A DNA stretch of 64,000 nucleotides from Morella rubra (lineage: Eukaryota > Streptophyta > Magnoliopsida > Fagales > Myricaceae), in NCBI GenBank assembly GCA_003952965.2, contig CM025852.1, forward strand, positions 25,213,457 through 25,277,456. The letters are read 5' to 3'. The first letter of the stretch is position 1, and every line of letters begins with the position of its first letter. Positions 1 to 12,250 of the stretch are shown here, piece by piece. Made by a program: the position numbers and the translations under genes. A model generated the notes under the pieces. The model saw only the letters and a list, made by a program, of their open reading frames with translations. It was not told the origin of the DNA and ran no database searches.

Positions 1-288
1 CCCAACACCGTTAGATCGGTTTAACGGAAAATTCATTCGTCCAATCATACTGTGACACGTGTCCTTAAATAAATAAAAAATTTAAAACTAAATCTAAAAT
101 TAATAAAAAAACATAATTAATTTTAAAAAAAAAAATTTTTGAAAGGATCGGGGACTTTTATACTAAAATAATAAACCTAGTGAGCGTTTTAAAATTTTTT
201 AAAACTCAGTGAGTTTTTTAAAAAGTCGTTAAAACCTAGTGTGGTATTTGTAAATTTCCCTTTTTTTTTAATGCAATTTTGGTTAGTG
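1..288. repeat. AT-rich repeat fragment at window edge
   Basis: No gene seen. Bases 1-60 contain a GC-richer motif around CCGTTAGATCGGTTTAACGG, followed by A/T runs and a phrase near 160-250 in which variants of AACCTAGTG and CTCAGTGAG recur. This looks like the end of a dispersed plant repeat cut by the window edge. Its class cannot be assigned from one end. Confidence 0.3.
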
Positions 289-296
289 TTGGTTAT

Positions 297-605
297 TGGA
301 GTTTTGAAATTTTATATTTAAATTATTAATTTTATTATATTTTACTCTTTAATTATCGGTTATTTACACTTTGTACACTTATCATTAATTTGGATGGAAA
401 TTATTCTTTTTATTCAATAAAATAACGATTTTACTTTCATAATTTTTATAATTATATTTTGCATAGAGATAAATTTGTCATAATTGAACAAAAATTTTCA
501 ATTTCTGTTCAAATTAAAGGTAGAGATGCAAAGTGTAAATGATTGATAGTTGAGAGTGAAATGTAACAAAATTGATAATTTTAAGTGTAAAGTGTCAGAA
601 TCTCA
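297..605. mobile_element. Foldback MITE, family A, copy 1
   Basis: The two halves are imperfect inverted copies of each other. The left half, read in reverse complement, matches the right half over about 75 bases around the phrase GCAAAGTGTAAATGATTGAT. It is flanked by an 8-bp direct repeat, TTGGTTAT, at 289-296 and 606-613. Ends begin TGGAGTTTTGAAAT and TGAGATTCTGACAC on their own strands. There is no coding capacity. Related foldbacks lie at 11843-12241, about 33848-34216 and 61406-61694. The target length fits hAT (8 bp) or, with copy 2, Mutator (9 bp). Confidence 0.6.
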
Positions 606-613
606 TTGGTTAT

Positions 614-2880
614 GGGGCAAATAATGTATTTTTTCTTTAATTTTTTGTTGTTGTTGTCTGTTATTTAACTAGCACTAATCTGTCCACGCAGAAAATGACA
701 CATACTAGAGATAGATTCAAGCTGCCTTAATTCATCGTGACAAGATAGGATAGGAAGCTTGTATGAAATTTATGAATATTTTAGAAAAAAAAATTAAAAA
801 TAAAAACGATAACTCACAGGTTTAGGAACACAAAAATATCCAATAAGTCGGGAGTGCTGTTCGAACCACGTTAAGTTTAGAAATTTAGGCAAGATCAATG
901 AGCTACAGTCATGATACAAATGTTCCATTATTTTTCTTATTTATAAGGTAGCCTTTCAATGAGTAACTTTTTAAGATTCTAACGCGAGATTCCAAAGGCA
1001 ATTGTTTATCAGTTAAAAGAACAAAAAGGTAAATTACAAAATATATGGAGAATACGAAATATTGCCACATTAATGAATTAATCTATGTAATGCGGAAAAA
1101 ACTCTAAACCCCTCTCGAGTCCTTTTATAGTAAATTTATATGCTTCCCCATAAAATGATAAAAAGAATAGAAAAGAGGAGGTCTGGATTCAATAAACAAA
1201 CCCAATAAATAGAGCTGCAGGTACGAGCGGGATTTGGGCCCTGCCCACACGTCTACCATCCTCCGTCCCCGGCCTGGCACATTACAAAGGAAAGTGTTCT
1301 CTTTTTGTGTGCAGTGCAAAGCGAATTAGGAGCTCGACGGGCACACGTCCCATCCATGATGCCTTGACCCCCGCGGACTCTGATTGAGAGATGTGCCAGC
1401 GGAAGTGATAGCACTGGTCATTCGTTAGTAGACGAGCTTAAGCTACAGTCGAGTCCTGCAACTCTCAGATACGCAAGAAATATGCTCCAAATAAAATTTT
1501 ACATATATTTAACTGCTATAGTACAAATATTCGATGTTCCAGCATTCTTAACTGCTTCTTCAAATTCAATTATCTATTTTAATAAAAAATTATACTTTTT
1601 TATTTTAATTATTAATTTTTTAAAAATATTTTTACAATTTCTCTATTTTAATTATATACTTTTTACTATTCTATTTAAATATTACTTTTCAAAGATTTTT
1701 TTATTCTTTCTTTAATATTTATATTTTTAAATATTTATTTTTAAGGATATAGAGGGAGAAAAGAAAAAGAAAAAAAAATAAAAGAAAGGGAGAACGTGAG
1801 ATTTGGAGGAAAAAAAGAAAAAAGAAAGAAAGAGAGAGCGTGAGAGAAGAAAAGAAAAAAAATAAAAGAGAAGGAAAGTGTGAGAGAAGAAAAGAAAAAA
1901 AAAAGAGAAAAAAATGATATATATTAATATTTTAAGATAGTGAAGTGAATAGTAGTTCTCTAAAAATAGAGAACCACTGTTCATATGTTAAATTTGTTAT
2001 AATAAATAAGCTGCTACATGGTGTTTTTTAACTTTTTGTTAAATTAATTCTCTATTCTAATTAAAATGTTAGAATAAATAACCTGTTAGGAATGTTTTTA
2101 TAAGTTAACTCATTTATGCTATAAAAATGTTTTACTTCTTATATTTCTTTTATAATGTTTAGCTTTTATCTTTCTTTTATATGTAATTTTCATGTGATTA
2201 AAATACCATCGCCCTTAATAAATTATATATTTGATATACGAACAACTTGTACAAAATTTTATGTTCGTACTATTAATTATCATATAATTGAGAGGAAATT
2301 AGGAAGAATAACTCTTAAGCCATTCGGATTGGTTATTAAATATTTGAGAATAATATATTTTTTATTCATCAATTATAACAAATTTGACATATTACACTCT
2401 AAATTATTAGTTTGGACATATTGTAATTTTCACCTTGTATACTTTTCTGTCAAATTATATTAAACTGATAATAATGACTTTAATCCATTTTACATTGAGA
2501 GTATTGTGGTAAATTTATTAGACTATTGAGGGTATTATCATATATTGTAATTTTTTTGGAATTACAAAAGAATTTAATGTTTGTAAAATATATACCATTA
2601 GTAATTTCTATATAATATGTCATAATTTAGAATGCAATATATAAATTCTTATATAATCTACCGGTGAAAAATATATTTGGAAAAGAAGAAAGAAATTTAT
2701 TTTGGGAAGAAAAAAAAAAGTCAATCCAAACCCAATGTCATTTTTGTTGATACCGTCTATGTCCGAAAAACGTATAAAACACTTCCGCGAGGCCAACGGA
2801 CTAGAAAAAGAAAACCATTTCTATAATCACCAACTAGCATACTCCCTCCTCTCCCTCTCCTTCCTCCCTCTGCCGGCCTC
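614..2880. other. Intergenic AT-rich DNA without a recognised gene
   Basis: No coding sequence with family resemblance is visible. 1745-1920 is a nearly pure purine tract on the + strand (A/G runs with few interruptions). At 1955-1974 there is a perfect 8-bp stem, GTTCTCTA with TAGAGAAC, around AAAA. At 2385-2460 lies a phrase resembling the arms of foldback family A, without clear ends. Open frames here are made of homopolymer codons and are rejected. Confidence 0.6.
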
Positions 2881-2884
2881 TGCG

Positions 2885-2926
2885 TTATAAATCTCTCTCT
2901 CTCTCTCTCTCTCTCTCCCTCTCTGA
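2885..2926 (+). promoter_or_regulatory. TATA-like box and CT microsatellite of the MINDY gene
   Basis: TTATAAAT at 2885-2892 is directly followed by a run of CT dinucleotides to about 2926, about 90-130 bases before the ATG at 3016. A TATA box followed by a pyrimidine-rich leader is common in plant housekeeping promoters. The transcription start would fall inside or just after the CT run. Confidence 0.45.
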
Positions 2927-3015
2927 ACACCAATTCTCTCTCCGTCTACCGAACAGAAAGTAAGTCCGTGAATTGGAGCCGTTCGAACAACTCTATATCT
3001 AAATCTCTCGCAAGA

Positions 3016-6000
3016 ATGGCGTCTTCGTCTCCTTCGTCGGAAGAACCACAGCAGCGGCAAGAACAGGAGGTGAAGGTCTGCGTGTACAAGACCAAGCTCA
3101 TTCAATTCTTGGGACGCACCATCCCTGTCGTCCTCCAAAACGACAATGGCCCTTGCCCTCTCCTTGCCATCTGTAAAATTCGCCTCTCTTTCTCGCTTTC
3201 GCTAGGGTTTTTTGTTTGTTTTTTCTCGTTTTTATTGTATTGTTCCAGAGAAACTGGAGTAAGAAGGTTAGGTTTGATTTTGTTTTGGTTTCGAGAAAGT
3301 TTATAATTTTGGAGCAATCAAAGGGCGCTGGTTGTGGTAGTAGTTAGGTGGTGTACGAATTGGATGCTTTAGATTTAGATTCTCCTTCCGTTTCACTACG
3401 ATTCCCGAGGGACCAAACTTGAAGTAAAATGACCAATTGGACACTTCAATTAAATGAATTTTCTGTTACTTTATGGTTTATTGTTGAAATCCTTTGCCGA
3501 GAATCGAATTTCAACATTTTATTAATCATACCTTGATTTACTTTCTGATTAACGATTCTCCTATTGGGTTTACCTTTATTTCACTGGTTTTATGATCCTC
3601 TCTCACTCACAGACGCACGCTGTCACATTTTGTTTCTTCTTTCCTTCTCTGTTGTCAGTTTTGTGACTGAGAAAATTAAGGTAAAGGAAAAGGAGCGCAA
3701 TTTCGAGTTTGATTAGATGTTCTTTTACTTTCTTTTTCATTAAGTCTTCTGAGTAACCAAATTGTTTTGCTATTTTGGGAGTGATTACTTGTAAAAGTCC
3801 CTATCTCCGTTTTTTTTTTCTTAAATTTATGGTTAGAATTGGAGAATCAATTTATGGTCTTTTCCTTTTTTTTTTTTTCTTCAGTAATTTGTACTCTTTA
3901 CGAGAAAAGTTGGCATAATAAAAGAAATTGAGTCTCTCCTTGACAGGTTATTTCTGGCCTAAAACTGAAACTTCGCTCGCTTAATTGAATAAAATGCGTG
4001 TTATTGTAATATAGATAGTCAAAAAATATGTACGTAGCCCGGTTTTTTTGGGCGACCAAATGATGGAATTAACTTAATAAAGAGCTTTGATTAGATTGTT
4101 TCAGAGGTTCACAATTGAGGACTAGTAGCTTCTAGCACGATAATTTTTTGCACCTGTTTCGATTCTCAGATTAAAGACCCTGGTATTCACTCAGGTTGTG
4201 TGTTTTTGGGGAACTTCTTTTTACCTATTACTTGACTTATAGAAGTGTCATCTAGTGGTATCTGAGCAATTCTTGCTGTTGCTTTAACAGATGGTCCTTC
4301 TTTTGTCCTTCTTCTGTCACCAGTTAATCATTCTACTTTCTATATTCCTCTACTCTCCGGCATATGGAGCCGTAATATTTTGTTGCTTTTATGTGTCTTA
4401 GGCTGAAAGCTGAGAAAGGACTACTTCTGTTGTTGTCCATTATCGTTTTTTTAGTGTCTACTGTGACAAGATTGTTTTGCCACTAAAGTTGTGAATTAGA
4501 AGTCTTACTGACCTGATTGGTTTTCTGCAAAGTTCCATTACTAAATTGGTCTTTTCATTTTTGTTCAGGATAAAGATTTGTGCTAAGAGGGATTATTGAA
4601 GTAAAATTGCTTTCTTGCCATCATTAAATTTCTTCTCAATCATTGTTACTTATCAATATTCTGCATCTTTGCTTCTTTCACCACTCTTTCTTGCTCACTT
4701 CTCTTTCCCATCTTTCGTTATTTGTTTGTTGCTTTTAAGAAAGGATTTAAACATACATATTTTGTTATTTGGAAACGAACTCAAATGACATCTTCACTTG
4801 TTTACCTAGTTTCCTTGATTTTACCATTTGAGGAAAATCTAAATTATCGAACATTTTGAGCGCCAAAAATCCTTTTGCCCTTCCTTTTCCTCTGGTTTCT
4901 TGGAACCATGCGTTTTCCCTATCCAAAGCTAGGCTGGAAATGAAAAAAATTAATTTTCTCTAACATCATCTAATATCGTTTCCAGACTTAAATTTGTATG
5001 AGAAAATCTGATTAGTGATGAGTGTGAGAAACATCAGTTCCATTATCTTTAGTTAGTTTGGAATAATCTTGTCACATGATGCTGTCAAGTTGATTTTGTT
5101 AACTTTTTCATGTGACTACAAAATTGTGTGCTTAATGCTAGGCTTAATTAGTTCACCAGTGCATGGGGTATGACCAGATCCCAAACTGGTCCCTAAAGTT
5201 CATTTTGTCCTAAACTAGTTGTTGGGGTTGCTGCAGGTAATGTCCTTCTGCTGAGGAATAACTTGAATTTGAGTCCAGATACAACAGAAATCTCACAGGA
5301 GAAATTACTTTCCCTGGTTGCTGAAAGATTAATTGATTCCAATAGTAATTTCAACGTAAGATCTTTATCCGTCAGTCACTCATGAGCCTATTAGTTGCTG
5401 GTGCAAATTTTGTTAACCATTGTCGTTATTATGTTTCAGAATAAGGATGCGGGGTATGTTGAAAATCAACAGCAGAACATTGCTGATGCGATTGATCTGC
5501 TTCCTCGACTTGCAACAGGCATTGATGTAAACATAAAATTCAGGAGGTTTGACATTCTTCTATTCTCTTAAGTCATTCATTGTCATTCCTTTACACAGCT
5601 TGACCAAAAGTATTCTGATACATGCAGAATAGATGACTTTGAGTTCACCCGAGAGTGTGCAATCTTTGATCTACTGGATATTCCACTATATCATGGCTGG
5701 ATAGTTGATCCGCAGGTTAGCACTTTCTGGCACCAGACATGCTATTTAATATGATTTACTTAGAGATAAGTTCAAGTTGCCCTTTTAATGGCATAATACT
5801 GTTGGCTTCTTGTACTCTATGGGTTTGACAATTCGTAATAGGATTTCTACCATTTTGTTTGTGCCCTACAGTGGCAGCTTGTTTCAGTATGTTCAACTTA
5901 TAAGCCTCAAAGTTGTGTGTGCTGTTCTAGAGAATTTCAATGCCTATGGTTTACCTTAATGTTTGTTGTTCTATATGTATCTAGTGGTTCTTATAGCTTT

Positions 6001-9000
6001 CATCAGACCTCCTCTTCCATACATTGCTTTCATGTTTTCCCATATATATCGGGTTTATGCTCTTGGTCTGCATACCAATGCTAGTTTCTTTTGACCTTCT
6101 ATGTTGCCTGTGACCAGTCCATGACAGATCTCCTTGAACTCAATCTATACCAATCTCTTAAACTATAGTCGGGAAGTCTTGGGAGTTTACTATTTTTTCC
6201 TGTAAAATGTCTCAGGTAGAATGCTTTAAATGTATTTGTCTCTGCATCAAATTCTTGCAACACAAGAAAACAATTTAGTTTTTGTAGATTGTTGGCAGCT
6301 ATTGGTAGTTGGTTTCAGTGGCTGAATATTCGTCCAAGGGGGTTGGTGACGACAATACCCAACCAAATCACAATGTAAGAGAAATTGGCCAGACATCTAC
6401 TAAAATGGCCCGAACTTCTGCCGCAAAGAAAACAGAATCACAGAACAAGCAGTTTTAAATATTTAGATCGCCTGCCATGAGAGGGAGAGGTGAGAGATGG
6501 GACCGTATAACTAACCTGAGATGGAGAGGGGCTGTCAATTGGGGCAGAGTGGTTACTAGGGAAAAGGCAGTTGTTAGTGCGTCTCTTATACTGTTGGGGC
6601 TCTAAAGGGTGAGTTGAATGCAGGGAAACCTTGATGCTCTAGGTAACTACAAGCAATAACCCCAAGAGAGGATCTGAAGAACAAACAAAAATCTTAGTTT
6701 GGTGTGTTGCTTGGGTGGAATGAGTTGGGAGCCTTTAGTTCATGATTGAGGGAATGTGGATTAGTCTCAACTATGGTTTGGGCAGGAGTTAGATTGCTCA
6801 GAAGCTTTCTCAACATTCATATGGTTTGAAACTTCAAAAACGTTGCATTATGGTACAGAAAGTATACTCTGCCTGCTGCAAAACAACCACGGTTGTCGTG
6901 CCAATGGTCTTTGATGAATGGCATATCTGTCCACATAAACAAAGAGTGGGGAATATAGGGTAGCTGGATTTTTTGATTTGTGTACACTTATTCGAAAAAC
7001 AGTTACTGTTGTGGGGCCTTGCAATTGGTAGACACAGTATGCTATTTGCTTTTGAAAGTTGGAACCTGCAGTTTTTTTAAGGCTATATATTGAATGTTCG
7101 AACTGCACTACTATGATATCAGTAGGCTACAATAAGCATCTAATCTGTCCCTGGTATTGAATGGTGTGATAGTGTCAGATTATGAGTTGAATCATGTCAA
7201 GTACGTATTAGTCATTATTGTCTTTTATGGCCCTCTGGTTAGACAATAAGATTTCTGTTTTTTCTCTAGGATGGGGACACTGCTATTGCAATTGGGTCAA
7301 AGTCTTATAATGCTCTTATGGGAGAGCTTGTAGCACTGGAAACACAAAATATGGAAGGGATAACTAAGAATAGTCCTGAAGAAGATTGTGTTGATTTCGC
7401 TGCAGCAACAACTGCAACTTTAGGAGTTCCTTCTCCATGCCTTTCGAAAGCTACATCTTTAGATGATTCTCCACGCTCAGTCTCTGATCACCAGAAACAC
7501 AGAAAGGGAGACCTTGAAGAAGAAGCAGAGCTTTTGAGAGCTTTAATGCTGTCTGAGGTTGGAATGCCAATTTCAGTCGGTGATACTCTTACGAACAATG
7601 GTAAGGGAGGGACTCACTCCATCAATTTATGTGAAAGTTCAGGTCTTGAGGAGGTTATGCCTGTAGATTCTGCAGATAAATTAGGGAAGTGTATTGGCGT
7701 TGAAGAAAACAATTTTCATAGACTGGAACCATCCATAGTAGATGACTTCAATGCCACAAGCAATGACGGTGATCTTAAATCTGTAACGCATAATCTGGGC
7801 CAAGCAGGTATTTCGTCCTTGAAGCCTGATGTGGGAGATCACCTCGATCAGTCAACTGACGTGGAATTGGGAGAATGTATCGTTCACATTGATGTGGTTG
7901 AGAATAATCGTGTTGACCCCTTGGTCCAAGGTGAAAGTGCTCTTTCTCTTTCTCCTGGAAGAGAGACTGCATCTTTGGATGAGAACCATATGGGTATTTC
8001 TAGAGCGGGCGAAGAAGTTACGAAGCAATCCACTTCTACAACTGATTTTCATGACGCTGTAGATAAGCTAGTTGTGTGTAGCACAGCAGAATTATCATGC
8101 TTATCTTCTCCAAATGCCAATTCAGATTTATCTAGTGGTAGAATTCCGCACATAGATGCCACCAAAGCTTTGACTTCAAATGTTGATGGCAATGAGCCCA
8201 TATATGAAGGAGAGGAATGTATCTTGGATTCAAGCCATGCAGTTCTTGAGGACCGGGAGCCTGTGTATGAAGGTGAGGTGGTTCTTGCAAAACAAGCTGA
8301 CAAAAGCACTGCTGATACCTCTAATGCAGGGTCCAAAGATGAAATCACTCCACAACAAGGTTAGTGGTATATCAAAAAAGTTCATACGTAAGATGTTGTG
8401 GATTGTTTGATGATGTGTGGAGGTAATAGGGTCTGAAACTTAAATTTATAAAGTCTTCTTTGCTTTTTGATTGGCTTTAGGTGAGCTGATAAGGAGTTTT
8501 TTGAAGAACACTGCTAGTCAATTGACCATCAATGGGTTTGTTGTTTCACTCTGTTTCTATATTGCTCTAAATTCGTTTTGGATCCGTATGTATTTCTATG
8601 TTGGCTACTGGATATATGGCTATACGATTATTTTAAATGTTTTTGTAGCCTTTTCTGCTTACGAGATGGCCTTAAAGAGCGTGAACTCTGTGTTTTTTTC
8701 CGTAACAATCACTTCAGCACCATGTTTAAGGTCAGTGAGAGCTGGAATGTTGTTTTTTCTTGCTTATAATCTGCTGATTGCATTTGTTAATGGTCTGGAT
8801 ATGAAGAAAAATTTCTTCAGTTTTATAAGCTTCATGTTCCACAGACACTGAATACAAATGCTTAGATAATACCTGAATCTCCTTTCATTTCAGTTTGATG
8901 GTGAACTTTACCTTCTAGCTACAGACCAAGGTTTCATAAATCAGCCTGATTTGGTATGGGAAAAACTAAATGAGGTAAGCTGCCTACTTTGCTCTTTTTA

Positions 9001-11017
9001 GGGTCGGAGGGTTGCATGATTGTTTCTTGTCAACTTTTCAAGGGTTATTCACTGCTTTAATCCTGGTTGGAATGTGACTGATGTGCTGGTTCTCCAATAT
9101 TAATCTATTTGGCCGAAGGTGAAGGTTTTGTATGTCATCTTTTGCCAAAATGCTTAAGCTAAGACTTTTGTTCTTGGAATGGGTTTAATTGTCCTTAGAG
9201 AGTCAAAAGTGTTAAAAGTATGAATTTATGTGTGTATTTAAATCTTTGCCCATAGGTATGCTTGATAGCGGCTGCCATTACCATGGACGTTGTGCATGTA
9301 GACTGTAGTGGTAGTAATGGATGCCATTGCTTTAATATTTTCTAATCACACTCCCAGAATGAACAAACTTTTCAGATCCCACTCCATGGATATTATGTTG
9401 CCATTTTCTTGTTCGATTCTAAATTGGGAAGATATTTCACATAATATAATCATAGTTGTTTGAACAGTATTATCTTGTTAGGGTGGTGTTATACTGAAGT
9501 TTTGCTTCCTAAATATAAGTCCTCCCATGTTTCCATTTCAGGTCAATGGTAATACACTGTTCATGACGGGCAGCTTCAAGGAATTCAAGGTAGAAAGTCG
9601 TGCAAATGACAATTGGGATGAGCATAATGCTGTGGCCAGTACTGCTGTATGTCTTTTTGTTTTTCAGAACCTAAATGATATGCAAGCTCATATGTTGTTG
9701 CTTCCGCTATTCTGATGTAAAAATTTGTGTTCTTTAGGACTATCTTGCCAACATCGAGAGCTCAACGCATGCAGGTTTGGATATAAAGTAATTACCTCAA
9801 CTTTATTACTGATGCCTAATTGATTTCTTAATTTCTTGTTTGAATAGAGATAAAGTGGATGACCACTATGGCTGTAGTTTAAAAATTCAAGAAGATCAGC
9901 TGCAATATTTGTTGTTTTTGAGATGCCAAACCCTGTATGCTTGTTCTACGTTTCTTACTTTAGGTCAATTGTGGTTTGTCCTAAATCTTTGTCTCATTAA
10001 ATCTTACTTTAAAAATCAAGAAGATCTTTCCTTGTCTCACTAAATCTTTTTAACTAAAATTTGAATGTAGTTTGCTGATAGAGTTACACTTCATAGTTAA
10101 ATTTTTTTTACTTTGTTGCGGCAGCTCTGATCTGCAGTTGGCAATTGCTCTGCAACAACAGGAGTTTGAGCAACAACCGCCGCGTCAAAATTCGCAGCAA
10201 CCAACTGTTAGTGCGAGTTCAAGACTTGTTGTTGGTCCCCAGGTAGAATTTGTCTTTTTGACCTGGTAGTGTCACACTTGATTTTTTTATTCATTTTTCC
10301 ATTTTTCTACCGTTTAGGATTGACATTATCTATTAAATTTTCCTTTTCTGGTGGTCTGGGTTGTATCAGTTTGTTAGGCCTTAGGAAGTGAAGAATGGGT
10401 TAGTCATGTGAGATAGTTCAAGTTGAAGTTTTAAAACTGAATTAGATTTCTGACGTGAGAAGGGGAAAAAAGGACTGCATTTGCGGCGAATAGGCTTTGA
10501 TGACCCAATTGTGTGTGCAAAGGGAAAATGATATTTGGCATTATGTCGCACAGCACGAGAGAAATGACATGTGAACAATTTATAGTTTCCTGAGCTTAAA
10601 TGCAAAGTGTCCTCCATATATTTTCCATGGGAATTACGTTAGTTTCCTGACAAGAAATGCAAAGTATCCTCCATATATTCGTAGCAAAGGGCCGTAGCTA
10701 CCACCACACTTCAAGGTACAAAGAATGAGCGTCACAGATGGGTGGACATGAAAGTGTCATTTCCTTTTGCATTTGACATGTGAAACTTCGTTCAGCATAA
10801 GTGAATTATAGGCTATGTTACTCTCTTTATTGGTAAAATGTTAGTTTGCTTTAAATTTTGCATCTATGCTTTAAAGATTGTTCTTGACCAACATTTCCAA
10901 ATAATGTCCACTACAAATGGCTCTTTGCAGGCGCCAAGAAACAATGTCCGGAACTCGACCTCGGCTACAGCCGCCAGGCCTGAACCAAAATCGAAAGATA
11001 GGTGCACGGTGATGTGA
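3016..11017 (+). CDS. MINDY-type Lys48-specific deubiquitinase
   Basis: Twelve exons: 3016-3172, 5237-5355, 5440-5546, 5628-5715, 7270-8359, 8481-8535, 8649-8730, 8894-8974, 9542-9646, 9738-9787, 10125-10242, 10931-11017. They give 712 residues. The MINDY-1/2 (FAM63, DUF544) family trims Lys48-linked ubiquitin chains. Visible catalytic signatures are Gln41 and Cys47 in LQNDNGPCPLLAI and His560 in FFRNNHFSTMFK. Exon 5 adds an acidic, low-similarity insert of about 360 residues inside the catalytic fold, ending with two EP(I/V)YEGE repeats. A ubiquitin-interacting-type helix, SDLQLAIALQQQEFEQ, follows in exon 11. The protein ends DRCTVM, a CaaX-like box. The start is chosen at 3016 because a GTG-initiated frame upstream has no support. 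Intron 1 (2.06 kb) and intron 4 (1.55 kb) hold nothing recognised. Family assignment is firm; activity is inferred. Confidence 0.93.
10584..10679. repeat. 39-bp direct repeat in last MINDY intron
   Basis: Two copies, 10584-10622 and 10641-10679, share AGTTTCCTGA, then AAATGCAAAGT, then ATCCTCCATATATT with a few changes. They lie in the intron before the last exon. No function is suggested. Confidence 0.6.
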
Positions 11018-11842
11018 ACTGTGCAGGGTGGGAAGTGGGAAGTTCGTTGTAAATGTGGTGTGTTGGCCCCTTTGTATTTCTTGGTTTTATTCAACTGTAT
11101 TCATTGTATACCAACCCGACATTAGATAAAAAGATTTTGAATGTAAATAATGCAATTACATAAGGCATGGCTAGACCCTCCTATCTTCACTTTTGTTTTG
11201 TTCTTCTCCTCAACCTGTTTAATTTTTCGAAGTAATGGGCAGAGTAAGACTGAAAAAGGTAGGAGATAATGTTAGCCTTTGTCGGGTGCTTTTGGTTTCG
11301 GGAAATAGCGTTTGTAGGGCCATTCGGAGGAGGACCACTTGATCCATATGTCCTACCTCCAGAAGCCTGACTATGCACACAATATCACTATTATTATTCA
11401 CGCGTAGAAGAAATATCTGCACGTGACAGGCACGTGCAAAAAGCCACTTTCTGCTGTACTACGGCTTTACTCCTCGGATCTCTGTGGTACCAAAAGTTGA
11501 CAAAAGCAGCTGGCTTTTAACTCGTGCCAGGCAATGAGATGAGAAGCATTATATATTTTGAGTTTGACCCTTGGGGCATTTTTGCAACCTCCTCGTCAAC
11601 AAGGGCTGGCCACATTGTTTACCGAAAATTTAAAGAATGTTCTTAAAATTTTAAGAATCTTTTGAATGTTGAAGTTTTTTGAGATTTGTGAAAAATATAA
11701 AGTATATATGTAAAAGTGTGAAGTTGATTAGAATTTATGAAATGTATTTAGTGTGGTGTAAAATTTTGGACTTTTGAAAAAGTGAGCAAACAAACGCCCC
11801 AGACGACCAAGTTCAAGTCTTCAGAGTTCGACATAGCTTTTT
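11018..11842. other. MINDY 3' UTR and short intergenic stretch
   Basis: The first 150 bases are T-rich with AATAA-like words near 11140-11150, suitable as a plant polyadenylation region. 11600-11800 is AT-rich with many AAAATTTT-like words and may be an old MITE, but clear ends were not found. No gene is seen. Confidence 0.5.
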
Positions 11843-12241
11843 AGAGAAAATATACTTTTCACTCACGAATTACTATAGGTTTTGTACTTTGCACCTTAAA
11901 CTACTAATTTTGACACATTACATTTTCTAACTACTAATTTTTAATATTTTGCACCCTTTATCAAATTTTCATACTAAAATGACGATAATACTCTTGACCC
12001 ATTTTAATATATTAAAGATATTGTTGACAATTCATTAATTTCTCAAGAATATTATTATCAAATAGAGGGTGCAAAGTGTTTCATATTAACAGTTAGAGGA
12101 TGTAATATGTCAAAATGAATAATTTAAGATGTACAATATTTAACCTTGATAATTTAAAAGAACAATATCTTGAAAGATAATAATTTGAAGGGTAATATGT
12201 AACTGTTATGCCAGTTTACAGGTGAAATGTGTATCTTCCAC
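11843..12241. mobile_element. Foldback MITE, family A, copy 2
   Basis: Ends AGAGAAAATATACTTTTCAC and, on the other strand, GTGGAAGATACACATTTCAC are imperfect terminal inverted repeats. Similarity continues inward for more than 150 bases per arm, around GGTGCAAAGT and AATGTGTCAAAAT. A perfect 9-bp target duplication, TAGCTTTTT, lies at 11834-11842 and 12242-12250. There are no open frames. The 9-bp duplication suggests a Mutator-type non-autonomous element. Confidence 0.72.
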
Positions 12242-12250
12242 TAGCTTTTT

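Noticed and set aside
1482-1984. Open frames rich in Phe, Leu and Ser on both strands
   Set aside because: They are translations of A/T homopolymers and the purine tract; no domain, no codon structure.
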